Assembly: GCA_964614095.1 (NCBI GenBank)
Contig: CAZTJO010000015.1
Span: 1-47,781 of the forward strand
Source: CAZWKX01 sp964614095
Lineage (GTDB): Bacteria > Actinomycetota > Acidimicrobiia > Spongiisociales > UBA11373
Reading direction: 5' to 3'
Length of the DNA stretch: 47,781 nucleotides
In this document: piece by piece, positions 32,357 to 40,238 of the stretch
Layout of the letters: each line of letters opens with the position of its first letter
How positions within the stretch are numbered: the stretch's first letter is position 1
Position numbers and translations under genes: made by a program
Notes under the pieces: model-generated
Seen by the model: the letters and a program-made list of their open reading frames with translations, nothing else
What the model was told of the DNA's origin: nothing
Databases searched by the model: none

Positions 32357-33162
32357 TGGAAGCGTTAGCCGCAGGGGAGCCCTGCCTCTTCATCGATGGG
32401 AAGGGGCGGCATTACCTTGTCGATCTCGAGCCCGAAGGCCGGTTCCAGTACCACGCCGGATCGCTGGCGCACGCCGACGTGATCGGCTCGCCTGAGGGGT
32501 CCGTGTTCCGCAGCTCCGGTGGCGGGCGCCTGGTGGCCCTGCGTCCCCGCCTGGCCGACTACGTCCTGGGCATGCGGCGCGGCGCCCAGGTGGTGTATCC
32601 CAAGGACATCGGCCCCATGCTGCACTGGGGCGACATCGCCCCGGGCATGACGGTTTTGGAGGGTGGCACCGGCTCGGGCGCCCTCACCTCGGCCCTGCTG
32701 CGTGCGGTGGGGCCGGAGGGGCGCGTCGTGAGCGTCGACGAACGAGAAGACCACAGCGCAGTGGCCCGGGCGGTGATAACCCGCTTCTTCGGGCTCATGC
32801 CGCCGAACCTCGATCTGCGGGTTGGGAGTGTTGAGGACCTGGTCGAAGCCGTTGCCCCGGAGCGGCTGGTGCTGGACGTGCCGGAGCCTTGGCATGTTGT
32901 GGGCCCTGCTGTGGCCGGGCTTCAGTCGGGCGGGGTGCTGACCGCATACTCGCCGACGGTTCCCCAAGTTCAACGTCTGCACCACGAGCTGCGCCAGTGC
33001 AAACGATTTGCCGATATCGGCGCCTTTGAGGTGCTATTGCGCGAATGGGTGGCGGAAGGCCGCTCCGTGCGGCCCGCTCACCGTATGGTCGGGCACACCG
33101 GATTCGTCACCGTTGCTCGCAAGGTCGAGCCTGGGGCCGACGCGCCCGACCCCACCGGGTAG
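32356..33162 (+). CDS. trmI: tRNA (adenine-N1)-methyltransferase TrmI
   Basis: A 268-residue SAM-dependent enzyme that methylates A58 in the T-loop of tRNA as a tetramer. The N-terminal beta domain (GEPCLFIDGKGRHYLVDLEPEGRFQYHAGSLAHADVIG) is followed by the Rossmann domain. The SAM loop is LEGGTGSGALT, and the acidic end of the next strand is VVSVDERED. VLDVPEPWHVV occupies the place of the catalytic Asp loop. This matches mycobacterial Rv2118c, also near the proteasome locus. ATG 32356 was chosen because it overlaps the preceding peptide's stop. Confidence 0.93.
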   Translation: MEALAAGEPCLFIDGKGRHYLVDLEPEGRFQYHAGSLAHADVIGSPEGSVFRSSGGGRLVALRPRLADYVLGMRRGAQVVYPKDIGPMLHWGDIAPGMTVLEGGTGSGALTSALLRAVGPEGRVVSVDEREDHSAVARAVITRFFGLMPPNLDLRVGSVEDLVEAVAPERLVLDVPEPWHVVGPAVAGLQSGGVLTAYSPTVPQVQRLHHELRQCKRFADIGAFEVLLREWVAEGRSVRPAHRMVGHTGFVTVARKVEPGADAPDPTG

Positions 33163-33195
33163 GCGGGGCCGGAGGTTTCTGACGGCCTCGGGGTG

Positions 33196-33441
33196 TTACT
33201 CCTGCATGAAGATGCACTCGCCGGGGCACTCCTCAGCGGATTCGACGACCGCGTCCGTGAGTTCGGCGGGGACTTCCGCCAGACCCTGGGCACCTTGGGG
33301 ATTGCCCGCGGACTCTGCATAGATCTTGTCGCCCTCACGTACATAGGCGAGGCCATCGTCGAGGAGCACAAACACGTCGGGAGCGATTTCCTCACAGAGG
33401 CCATCGCCGGTACATAGGTCTTGGTCGATCCAAACCTTCAT
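33196..33441 (-). CDS. Small low-potential ferredoxin
   Basis: An 81-residue single-cluster ferredoxin. Cluster residues are C10, C16 (CTGDGLC) and C72, C76 (CPGEC). In the usual C-x2-C-x2-C motif the middle Cys is replaced by D13, as in [3Fe-4S] or Asp-ligated [4Fe-4S] ferredoxins, including those serving actinobacterial P450s. It could also take electrons from KorAB, but nothing directly links them. ATG 33441 has ggag about 9 nt upstream. It is divergent from mpa. Confidence 0.9.
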   Translation of the reverse strand: MKVWIDQDLCTGDGLCEEIAPDVFVLLDDGLAYVREGDKIYAESAGNPQGAQGLAEVPAELTDAVVESAEECPGECIFMQE

Positions 33442-33452
33442 TTCAGTGATCT

Positions 33453-33503
33453 CCGAGTCACTCGGCCGGTTCTCGATTGTAACGAGCGCGATCCGTTGGA
33501 CAA
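33453..33503 (-). promoter_or_regulatory. Ferredoxin promoter with palindrome in the leader
   Basis: On the minus strand TTGTCC (33503-33498) and TACAAT (33481-33476) are separated by 16 bp, a good -35/-10 pair. Between it and the start is a perfect palindrome, ccgagt-g-actcgg (33465-33453), which might bind a repressor. Confidence 0.55.
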
Positions 33504-33538
33504 GCATCTGAGAGACCGGTGAAGTGGGGGCCCCGCCG

Positions 33539-33544
33539 TATAAT
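33539..33544 (+). promoter_or_regulatory. Candidate -10 box for the mpa operon
   Basis: A perfect TATAAT 30 nt before ATG 33575. No clear -35 box was seen. The mpa-dop-pup-prcB-prcA run has no other evident internal promoter. Confidence 0.55.
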
Positions 33545-33574
33545 CCAGGTTTCGTCGTCGGGGATCTGTGTTTC

Positions 33575-35293
33575 ATGCCGGAATCGCAACGCTCGATCGA
33601 GGAGCTCCAACAGACCATAAAGATGCTCGAGGAGGAGATCGCCGTCTTGCGGCGCCGCCTCCAAGATGCGCCACGCCGCGTCCGAGTGCTCGAGGAGCGC
33701 CTGATCGAATCGAAAGGGAGGCTTTCCCAGGCGGCGTCGCAGAACGATCGCCTCTCGGCTGTGTTGGAGGAGACGCGTGAGCAGCTGGCCCTGCTCCGCA
33801 ATGAGGTGGAGAAGCTCACCGCCCCGCCCAACAATTTCGGCGTTGTCGAGCAGCTCAACGTGGACGGCACCGTCGACGTGATCACCGCTGGACGCAAGCT
33901 GCGGGTCAGCGTCGAGCCATCCATCGAGGTCAAGGAGCTGGAACGCGGTCAAGAGGTCCTGCTCAACGAAGCCATGAACGTCATCGACGTCTGCTACTTC
34001 GAGCCCAGGGGCGAAGTGGTCACGGTCAAGGAGATGCTCGGTGACGGCCGCCTGATCGTGCTGGGGAGAGGAGACGAGGAGCTGGTGGTCGGACTGGCCG
34101 GTCCCATGGAGCACACGTTCTTGCGGGTGGGCGACAGCGTGCGCCTCGATGTGCGCACCGGGCTCGTTTTCGAGAGGCTGCTGCGTCCGGAGGTCGAAGA
34201 GCTCGTCTTGGAGGAAGTGCCCGACATTTCCTATTCCGACATCGGCGGTCTGGAGGAGCAGATCGAGACCATCCGGGACGCAGTCGAGCTGCCCTATATG
34301 CACAAGAATCTTTTCGAGCGCTACGACCTCCCCGCCCCCAAGGGCGTGCTCCTCTACGGCCCGCCCGGGTGCGGCAAGACGCTCATTGCCAAAGCGGTGG
34401 CGAATAGCCTGGCCAAGGCGGTGGCGGAGAAGACCGGGTCGGAAGATGCCCGCTCGTACTTCCTCAACATCAAGGGCCCGGAGCTGCTGAACAAATATGT
34501 AGGCGAGACGGAGCGTCAGATCCGCCTGATCTTTGCCAGGGCCAAGGAGAAGTCGGACGAGGGCGTTCCAGTCATTGTGTTCTTCGACGAGATGGACTCT
34601 CTCTTCCGCACCAGGGGCAGCGGCATCTCGTCGGACGTGGAATCGACCATCGTGCCTCAGCTTCTCTCCGAGCTCGACGGTGTCGAGGCGCTGAAGAACG
34701 TCATCGTCATCGGTGCCTCCAACCGGGAAGACCTCATCGACCCGGCGATCCTGCGTCCGGGCCGGCTCGATGTGAAGATCAAGATCGAGCGTCCCGGCTA
34801 TGAGGCGGCCCGTCAGATACTTGGCATATACCTGACCGAGGAAGTGCCTCTTGCCGCGACCGAACTCGCCGAGCACGGCAACGACGGCGCCGCGCTCGTC
34901 AAATCGCTCATCGACGATGTGGTCAAGCAGATGTACACCGAGAACGAGCCAAACCGTTTCCTCGAGGTGACCTACGCCAACGGGGACAAGGAAGTGCTCT
35001 ACTTCAAGGATTTCTCCTCCGGGGCGATGATCGAGAACATCGTGCGCCGAGCGAAGAACTCCGCCATCAAGCGTGAGATCGCCTCTGGGGAGCCGGGGAT
35101 CCGGCGGGCCGATCTACTCGAAGCCATCACACGTGAATTCCGCGAGCACGAGGATCTCCCCAACACCACGAACCCCGACGATTGGGCCCGAATCTCGGGC
35201 AAAAAGGGTGAGCGGATCGTCTACGTGCGCACCCTCGTCGACGACACCAAGAACCGGAGTATCGAGGCCATCAGCACGGGCCAGTACCTGTGA
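33575..35293 (+). CDS. mpa: Proteasome-activating ATPase Mpa/ARC
   Basis: A 572-residue AAA+ unfoldase (mycobacterial Mpa is about 609). Residues 5-80 form a coiled coil that grips Pup, and about 85-200 the two OB-type ring domains. The AAA module has Walker A GPPGCGKT (262-269), pore loop KYVGE (307-311) and Walker B VIVFFDEMD (D338/E339). The C-terminus ends GQYL; the penultimate Tyr is the motif that docks into the 20S core and opens its gate. As a hexamer it unfolds pupylated proteins. The final codons overlap dop (GTGA). ATG 33575 was chosen because it begins the coiled coil. Confidence 0.97.
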   Translation: MPESQRSIEELQQTIKMLEEEIAVLRRRLQDAPRRVRVLEERLIESKGRLSQAASQNDRLSAVLEETREQLALLRNEVEKLTAPPNNFGVVEQLNVDGTVDVITAGRKLRVSVEPSIEVKELERGQEVLLNEAMNVIDVCYFEPRGEVVTVKEMLGDGRLIVLGRGDEELVVGLAGPMEHTFLRVGDSVRLDVRTGLVFERLLRPEVEELVLEEVPDISYSDIGGLEEQIETIRDAVELPYMHKNLFERYDLPAPKGVLLYGPPGCGKTLIAKAVANSLAKAVAEKTGSEDARSYFLNIKGPELLNKYVGETERQIRLIFARAKEKSDEGVPVIVFFDEMDSLFRTRGSGISSDVESTIVPQLLSELDGVEALKNVIVIGASNREDLIDPAILRPGRLDVKIKIERPGYEAARQILGIYLTEEVPLAATELAEHGNDGAALVKSLIDDVVKQMYTENEPNRFLEVTYANGDKEVLYFKDFSSGAMIENIVRRAKNSAIKREIASGEPGIRRADLLEAITREFREHEDLPNTTNPDDWARISGKKGERIVYVRTLVDDTKNRSIEAISTGQYL

Positions 35294-36783
35294 CCGAGGC
35301 CGTGGCGCACAAGGTGCTCGGCACCGAGACCGAGTTCGGCATCAGCATCCTTCGGCAGGAGGACTTCAATCCCGTTCTTGCCTCCAGCCTGGTCATCAAT
35401 GCCTACGCCGGCGGACGGGGCCGGATCCAGTGGTCCTACGAGGAGGAGACCCCCGGCCGCGATGCACGCGGCTTGGGATACGAAGCCGGGGGTGCTGGAG
35501 AGATCGAGACCGGCCTGCTCAACGTCGTGCTGACCAACGGGGCTCGGCTCTATGTGGATCACGCCCACCCTGAGTACTCGACGCCCGAGTGTTACGACCC
35601 GCTCGAGGCCGCTCTCTACGACAAAGCCGGGGAGCTGGTGATGGCTCGTGCCGTGGCGGCATCGCACGAAATCCTCCAGCCCGGCCAAAGGGTCTTGATC
35701 CACAAGAACAACAGCGACGGCAAGGGCAACTCCTACGGGTCTCACGAGAATTACCTGGTGGCTCGGTCGGTACCGTTCGGGGATATCGTCGCCCACCTGA
35801 CCACGTTTTTGGTCAGCCGCCAGATCTTCACCGGCTCGGGCAAGGTGGGGAGCGAGAACAATCGGCGGCCCGTCGAGTACCAAATCACCCAGCGTGCCGA
35901 CTTCTTCGAGGCGGAGGTCGGCCTCGAGACGACGCTCAAGCGCCCCATCATCAACACTCGGGACGAGCCTCATGCCGAACCGGGCAAGTACCGGCGCCTG
36001 CACGTGATCATCGGCGACGCCAATCTCTGCGAGGTGCAGACCTATCTGAAGCTCGGAGCTACCTCGCTGATGCTCGCCGCTCTCGAGGCCGGGGCACTAG
36101 GGGAGCCGATCATCCTGGAGGCACCGGTCGAATCGGTGTGGCGAGTGAGCCACGACATCTCGTTGCAGACTCCGTTGCGGCTGGCCGACGGGTCGACGGC
36201 CACGCCTATCGAGCTGCAGTGGTCTTTTCTGGAGCGTGTCGGGGCCTACGCGAAACAGGCTGAACTGCTGCCCGAACAAAGCCGGGTGCTGGTGGAGTGG
36301 GAGGAGGTGCTCACCGATCTCGAGCGGGATCCCCTCGTTACCGCGGATCGCCTGGACTGGACGGCCAAACTCCTGCTCCTGCGCCAGTACGCCGAGCGGC
36401 ACGGACTTTCCTGGGACGACCCGCGGCTCCGTCTGCTCGACCTCCAGTACCACGATGTCGATGTGGCTCGCAGCCTTTATCACCGCCTCGTCGCGGCGGG
36501 CATGGTGCGCCGTTTGTTCACCGCCGAGCAGATTGCCGACGCCGCGGTGAACCCGCCGCAGCGGACCCGCGCATTTTTCCGCGGCCGGTGCATCGAAAAA
36601 TACGGAGACGCCATCGTCGCCGCCAATTGGGACTCGCTGGTGTTTGATGTTGGGGAAAACAGCCTGAAGCGAGTGCCTATGATGGAACCTCTGCGCGGTA
36701 GCCGAGAGTGGGTCGCAGACATCCTTGACCGGTCTCCCACCGCCGCCGATCTGATTTGTGCCCTCGGAGGAACCCATGGCTGA
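35290..36783 (+). CDS. dop: Pup deamidase/depupylase Dop
   Basis: A 497-residue member of the Dop/PafA carboxylate-amine ligase-like family. It turns the C-terminal Gln of Pup into Glu and can remove Pup from substrates. The opening GTETEFGISI holds the ATP/Mg Glu residues. Catalytic D90 lies in ARLYVDHAHPEYSTPE, and the segment at about 41-75 (GGRGRIQWSYEEE to YEAGGAGEIE) is the Dop-specific loop missing in PafA. Later motifs IHKNNSDGKGNSYGSHENYL and INTRDEPHA match the family. GTG 35290 overlaps the mpa stop and the gene's end overlaps pup. Confidence 0.97.
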   Translation: MTEAVAHKVLGTETEFGISILRQEDFNPVLASSLVINAYAGGRGRIQWSYEEETPGRDARGLGYEAGGAGEIETGLLNVVLTNGARLYVDHAHPEYSTPECYDPLEAALYDKAGELVMARAVAASHEILQPGQRVLIHKNNSDGKGNSYGSHENYLVARSVPFGDIVAHLTTFLVSRQIFTGSGKVGSENNRRPVEYQITQRADFFEAEVGLETTLKRPIINTRDEPHAEPGKYRRLHVIIGDANLCEVQTYLKLGATSLMLAALEAGALGEPIILEAPVESVWRVSHDISLQTPLRLADGSTATPIELQWSFLERVGAYAKQAELLPEQSRVLVEWEEVLTDLERDPLVTADRLDWTAKLLLLRQYAERHGLSWDDPRLRLLDLQYHDVDVARSLYHRLVAAGMVRRLFTAEQIADAAVNPPQRTRAFFRGRCIEKYGDAIVAANWDSLVFDVGENSLKRVPMMEPLRGSREWVADILDRSPTAADLICALGGTHG

Positions 36784-36964
36784 GCAAGAGCGAAAGCGGA
36801 CCCGCCGGGAGACTCCCGAAAAAGAGGAGATCGAGGAGGCTCCCTCCGGCGTTCGCGGCGAGCTCACCGATAAGATCGACGATCTCCTCGACGAGATCGA
36901 TTCCGTGCTGGAAGAGAACGCCGAGGAGTTCGTGGCCAACTACGTGCAGAAGGGGGGCCAGTGA
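36776..36964 (+). CDS. pup: Prokaryotic ubiquitin-like protein Pup
   Basis: A 62-residue, acidic, mostly disordered protein that tags lysines for the proteasome. The helical C-terminal half (TDKIDDLLDEIDSVLEEN, then FVANYVQKGGQ) binds the Mpa coiled coil. It ends GGQ, the form that needs deamidation to GGE by Dop before PafA can use it. ATG 36776 with a cggagga site is preferred over a start at 36758. It overlaps the end of dop by 8 bases and prcB by GTGA. Confidence 0.97.
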   Translation: MAEQERKRTRRETPEKEEIEEAPSGVRGELTDKIDDLLDEIDSVLEENAEEFVANYVQKGGQ

Positions 36965-37746
36965 ACCTGGATGGGTCGCCCCTGGGCGAGGTGAGCCCGC
37001 CGGAGAGTTTCGGTGCTCTGCTGAGGGTTCGCGGCCTGGAGCCGCGCTGGGACGCCGGAAGCGGCGGCTTGCGCCTCGAGGCGCCGGAAGCCACCACGGT
37101 TCTCGCCTTTCGTTATGCCGACGGGGTAATCATGGCGGGCGACCGCCGGGCCACCGCGGGCAACATCATCGCCCACCGCAATGTGCAGAAGGTGTTCCCT
37201 GCCGATGCCTTCTCCGCCGTCGCCATCTCCGGCGTTGCCGGTGTTGCCGCGGAGTTGGTCCGGCTGTTCCAGACAGAGCTTGAGCATTACGAGAAGCTGG
37301 AGGGCAGTCGTCTCAGCCTCGACGGCAAGGCGAATCACCTGGCCGCCATGATCCGCCACCACTTGCCCATGGCTTTCCAGGGGCTCGTGGTGGTACCTCT
37401 CTTCTGCGGCTTTGACGAGATCGGCCAGTGCGGGCGCCTCTACAGCTTCGATGTTGTCGGCGGCCGTTACGAGGAGACTGACTATGCCGCCACGGGATCG
37501 GGGGGACGTGACGCCAAGCTCTACATACGCACCGCTTTCCAAGACGGCATGAGCCACGATGATGCTCTGCGGCTTGCTCTTGAGGCCCTCGTGGCCGCGG
37601 CCGAAGAGGACACTTCTACCGGCGGGCCCGATCTGCAGCGCAGTATCTACCCCAACGTGGTGGTCGTTTCCGCCGACGGCTACCAGGAGGTCGAGGAGGA
37701 GGCGGTCGCCGCCACGGCGCGCGACGTGATGGGAGGATTGTCGTGA
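36961..37746 (+). CDS. prcB: Proteasome beta subunit PrcB
   Basis: A 261-residue Ntn-hydrolase that carries the peptidase activity of the 20S core. The first 44 residues are a propeptide. Self-cleavage before T45 in EA-TTVLAF would free the catalytic Thr. The usual residue before it is Gly (mycobacterial HG-TT), whereas here it is Ala. The following AGDRRATAGNIIAHRNVQKVF is the family signature, and SGVAGVAAELVRLFQTEL and TGSGGRDAKLY follow. Overlaps pup and prcA (GTGA both sides), so all three are translationally coupled. Confidence 0.97.
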   Translation: MNLDGSPLGEVSPPESFGALLRVRGLEPRWDAGSGGLRLEAPEATTVLAFRYADGVIMAGDRRATAGNIIAHRNVQKVFPADAFSAVAISGVAGVAAELVRLFQTELEHYEKLEGSRLSLDGKANHLAAMIRHHLPMAFQGLVVVPLFCGFDEIGQCGRLYSFDVVGGRYEETDYAATGSGGRDAKLYIRTAFQDGMSHDDALRLALEALVAAAEEDTSTGGPDLQRSIYPNVVVVSADGYQEVEEEAVAATARDVMGGLS

Positions 37747-38414
37747 CACTTCCGTTCTACGTGCCGCCCGAACAGCTGATGAAGGATCGGGCCGAGTATG
37801 CCCGCAAGGGCATCGCACGGGGCAAGGCGATCCTCGCCGTCGACTACCAGGACGGCATTCTGGTGGTTGCGGAGAACCCGAGCGGGACGTTGCAGAAGAT
37901 CGGCGAGGTCTACGACCGCATCGCTTTTGCCGGGGCGGGGAAGTACAACGAGTTCGAGGCGCTGCGTGTCGCCGGCGTCCGTCATGCCGACCTGAAGGGT
38001 TATGCCTACGCTCGCAGCGATGTGACGGCGAAGGGGCTGGCCAACGCCTACTCCCAGGCGCTGGGTCACATCTTCACGCAAGAGGTGAAGCCCTACGAGG
38101 TGGAGATCATGGTGGCCGAAGTCGGGCTCACCAACGAGGAGAACCGCCTCTACAAAGTCTTGTACGACGGCACCCTCTATGACGAGGAACATTTCTCGGC
38201 CATTGGCGGCCAGAGCGAGCAGCTCACGGCGCTGCTGGAGGAACGTTTTGTTCCAGGGGCCGATCTGGGCCAGGCCACCGCCTGGGCCAGAGAGGTATTC
38301 ACCGTGGCGATGGAAAGGGAATTCGCCCCCAGCGACTGGGAGGCCGCGGTTGTCGACCGCACCCTGGGCCGCCGCACGTTCCGCCGGCTGTCGGCCGACG
38401 AGCTGGCCGGCTAG
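37743..38414 (+). CDS. prcA: Proteasome alpha subunit PrcA
   Basis: A 223-residue 20S alpha subunit. The N-terminal MTLPFYVPPEQLMKDRAEYARKGIARG forms the gate region and H0 helix, followed by the structural core KAILAVDYQDGILVVAEN and FAGAGKYNEFEALRVAGVRHADLKGYAYARSD (listed in parts). It has no catalytic Thr. Its rings cap the PrcB rings and receive the Mpa C-termini. It is slightly shorter than mycobacterial PrcA (about 248) and lacks the long acidic tail. Start GTG 37743 overlaps prcB. Its stop meets the end of the convergent DUF2007 gene. Confidence 0.96.
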   Translation: MTLPFYVPPEQLMKDRAEYARKGIARGKAILAVDYQDGILVVAENPSGTLQKIGEVYDRIAFAGAGKYNEFEALRVAGVRHADLKGYAYARSDVTAKGLANAYSQALGHIFTQEVKPYEVEIMVAEVGLTNEENRLYKVLYDGTLYDEEHFSAIGGQSEQLTALLEERFVPGADLGQATAWAREVFTVAMEREFAPSDWEAAVVDRTLGRRTFRRLSADELAG

Positions 38415-38755
38415 GGCAGAAGCAGTAGGCGCACCAGCAAGACCACCAGAATCAGGCTGAGTGCGCCGAGCACGAGCGCTTCGGGAGTGGGGAGCCGTCC
38501 CGCCCGACTTGGGGGCAGATCGGCGGGTTCCGCTAAGCCGCTTTTGTCCAGCAGCTCCCGGGCCTCTTCAAGGTCGCTCTCGGTGACCCACACCTCGGTG
38601 GCGGCCATGGCGCCCACGGTCATGCGGTAGGGTCCGAGGGATTCTCCGCGCAGGCGTACCACGATGCCGGCCGATTCCAGGCGGGCAGCCAGCACCTGCG
38701 CTGAGGCCAGGTCGCCGAGGGTGGCCAGAAGCATGAGACGGTCGTGTGATTGCAT
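38411..38755 (-). CDS. DUF2007-like protein with C-terminal membrane helix
   Basis: 114 residues. The N-terminal part (LMLLATLGDLASAQVLAARLESAGIVV, then TEVWVTESDLEEARELL) follows the DUF2007 putative signal-transducing fold: ferredoxin-like, with the L-x-S-A-G-I core. A Pro-rich linker and one membrane helix (LVLGALSLILVVLLVRLLLL) complete it. The gene is convergent to prcA and divergent from pafA, splitting the Pup block. ATG 38755 has a TACTCT box 8 nt upstream. Confidence 0.75.
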   Translation of the reverse strand: MQSHDRLMLLATLGDLASAQVLAARLESAGIVVRLRGESLGPYRMTVGAMAATEVWVTESDLEEARELLDKSGLAEPADLPPSRAGRLPTPEALVLGALSLILVVLLVRLLLLP

Positions 38756-38763
38756 GCGCGATC

Positions 38764-38769
38764 AGAGTA
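38764..38769 (-). promoter_or_regulatory. Candidate -10 box for the DUF2007 gene
   Basis: TACTCT, 8 nt before ATG 38755. It is divergent to the pafA box at 38811-38816. Confidence 0.45.
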
Positions 38770-38810
38770 CCGAGATGCGGGCGCTGCACCCTGAAGGCCG
38801 CCGACCTGGG

Positions 38811-38816
38811 TACCCT
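38811..38816 (+). promoter_or_regulatory. Candidate -10 box, leaderless start of pafA
   Basis: TACCCT, 7 nt before GTG 38824, where the PafA family's protein start also falls. This gives pafA its own promoter. Confidence 0.5.
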
Positions 38817-38823
38817 CTTCGGC

Positions 38824-40179
38824 GTGGAACGCCGCATCTTCGGCCTGGAGAACGAGTACGGGGTGACGTGCACCCTGCGTGGCCAGCGCCGTCTTTCGCC
38901 CGACGAAGTGGCCCGGTACCTGTTTCGGCGGGTTGTCTCCTGGGGGCGTTCGTCCAACGTATTCCTCGAGAACGGGGCCCGGCTCTATCTTGACGTGGGC
39001 AGCCATCCCGAGTACGCCACACCGGAGTGCGACAGCCTCTACGACCTGATCGCTCACGACAGGGCGGGCGAGCGGGTGCTGGAGGCTCTGTTGGAGTCTG
39101 CGGAGCAGCGTCTTCAGGAAGAGGGCATTCGCGGCCAGGTGTATCTCTTCAAGAACAACACCGACTCGGCGGGCAATTCGTACGGCTGTCACGAAAACTA
39201 TTTGGTGTCGCGGCACAGCGACTTCCAGCGGATCCTCGACACGCTGATCCCGTTTTTTGTATCACGCCAGGTCTACGCCGGCGCCGGCAAGCTGCTGCAC
39301 ACGTCCCGCGGCACCGTTTTTTGCCTATCGCAACGGGCCGAGCACATCTGGGAGGGGGTGTCGTCGGCCACCACCCGCAGCCGTCCCATCATCAACACCC
39401 GGGACGAGCCCCATGCCGACGCCGAGCGATATCGGCGGCTGCATGTGATCGCCGGCGACTCGAACATGTCGGAGTATGTGACCTACACCAAGGTGGGGAC
39501 CACCATCGCTCTGCTGCAGATGCTCGAGGACGAGGTGGTGTTTCGCGACATGACTCTGGAGAATCCGATCCGGGCGCTGCGCGAGATCAGCCACGATCTC
39601 ACCTGCCGCCGCAAGGTGCGTCTCGCCAACGGCAGGGAGCTGTCCGCTCTCGATATGCAGTGGGAGTACCTGGAGCGTGTGCTGCGTTATGCCCGCACCC
39701 GAGGCTTCCCCGCGCAGGTGCAGTCGGCCGTCGGGATGTGGGAGAACCTGCTCACCGGGCTCGAGAAGGATCCCATGTCGCTGAGCCGGGAGTGCGACTG
39801 GGTGGCGAAGCACCATCTCGTCGAGGAGTACCGGGCTCGGCACGGTCTGCCGCTCGCCCACCCGCGGCTGGCACTCGTCGATCTCGCCTATCACGATGTG
39901 ACTCGGGAACGCGGTCTCTATTTCATCATGGAGCGCCGTGGGCTCATGGAGCGGGTGGTGACCGACGAGGACGTGTCGCGCGCTCTGCTGCAGCCGCCTC
40001 AGACCACACGGGCCCGGCTTCGCGGCGAGTTCATCAAGGCGGCGAAGGCGCGGCAGCGGGACTTCACCGTCGACTGGGTGCATCTGAAGCTGAACGACCA
40101 GGCGCAGCGGACCGTGCTGTGCAAGGACCCGTTCCGCGCCATCGATGAACGAGTCGAGAAGCTGATCGCCGCTCTCTGA
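38824..40179 (+). CDS. pafA: Pup-protein ligase PafA
   Basis: A 451-residue ligase that uses ATP to join the C-terminal Glu of deamidated Pup to substrate lysines. The opening RRIFGLENEYGVTC has the Mg/ATP Glu residues. D57 in ARLYLDVGSHPEYATPECD is the catalytic Asp. FKNNTDSAGNSYGCHENYL and NTRDEPHADAERYRRLHVI match the family. The Dop-specific loop is absent, which separates it from dop. GTG 38824 is chosen for length (mycobacterial PafA about 452) and the TACCCT box. In-frame sequence back to 38746 would overlap the divergent gene. Confidence 0.97.
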   Translation: MERRIFGLENEYGVTCTLRGQRRLSPDEVARYLFRRVVSWGRSSNVFLENGARLYLDVGSHPEYATPECDSLYDLIAHDRAGERVLEALLESAEQRLQEEGIRGQVYLFKNNTDSAGNSYGCHENYLVSRHSDFQRILDTLIPFFVSRQVYAGAGKLLHTSRGTVFCLSQRAEHIWEGVSSATTRSRPIINTRDEPHADAERYRRLHVIAGDSNMSEYVTYTKVGTTIALLQMLEDEVVFRDMTLENPIRALREISHDLTCRRKVRLANGRELSALDMQWEYLERVLRYARTRGFPAQVQSAVGMWENLLTGLEKDPMSLSRECDWVAKHHLVEEYRARHGLPLAHPRLALVDLAYHDVTRERGLYFIMERRGLMERVVTDEDVSRALLQPPQTTRARLRGEFIKAAKARQRDFTVDWVHLKLNDQAQRTVLCKDPFRAIDERVEKLIAAL

Positions 40180-40225
40180 GCCGCGGCTTCTTCACCTGAG
40201 CCTCCCCGCCGCCGGGTCTCCCCGA

Positions 40226-40231
40226 TACAGT
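40226..40231 (+). promoter_or_regulatory. Candidate -10 box, leaderless start of pafB
   Basis: TACAGT, 7 nt before ATG 40239. An alternative GTG at 40230 lies inside the box, so the ATG is preferred. Confidence 0.5.
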
Positions 40232-40238
40232 GCTCGCG

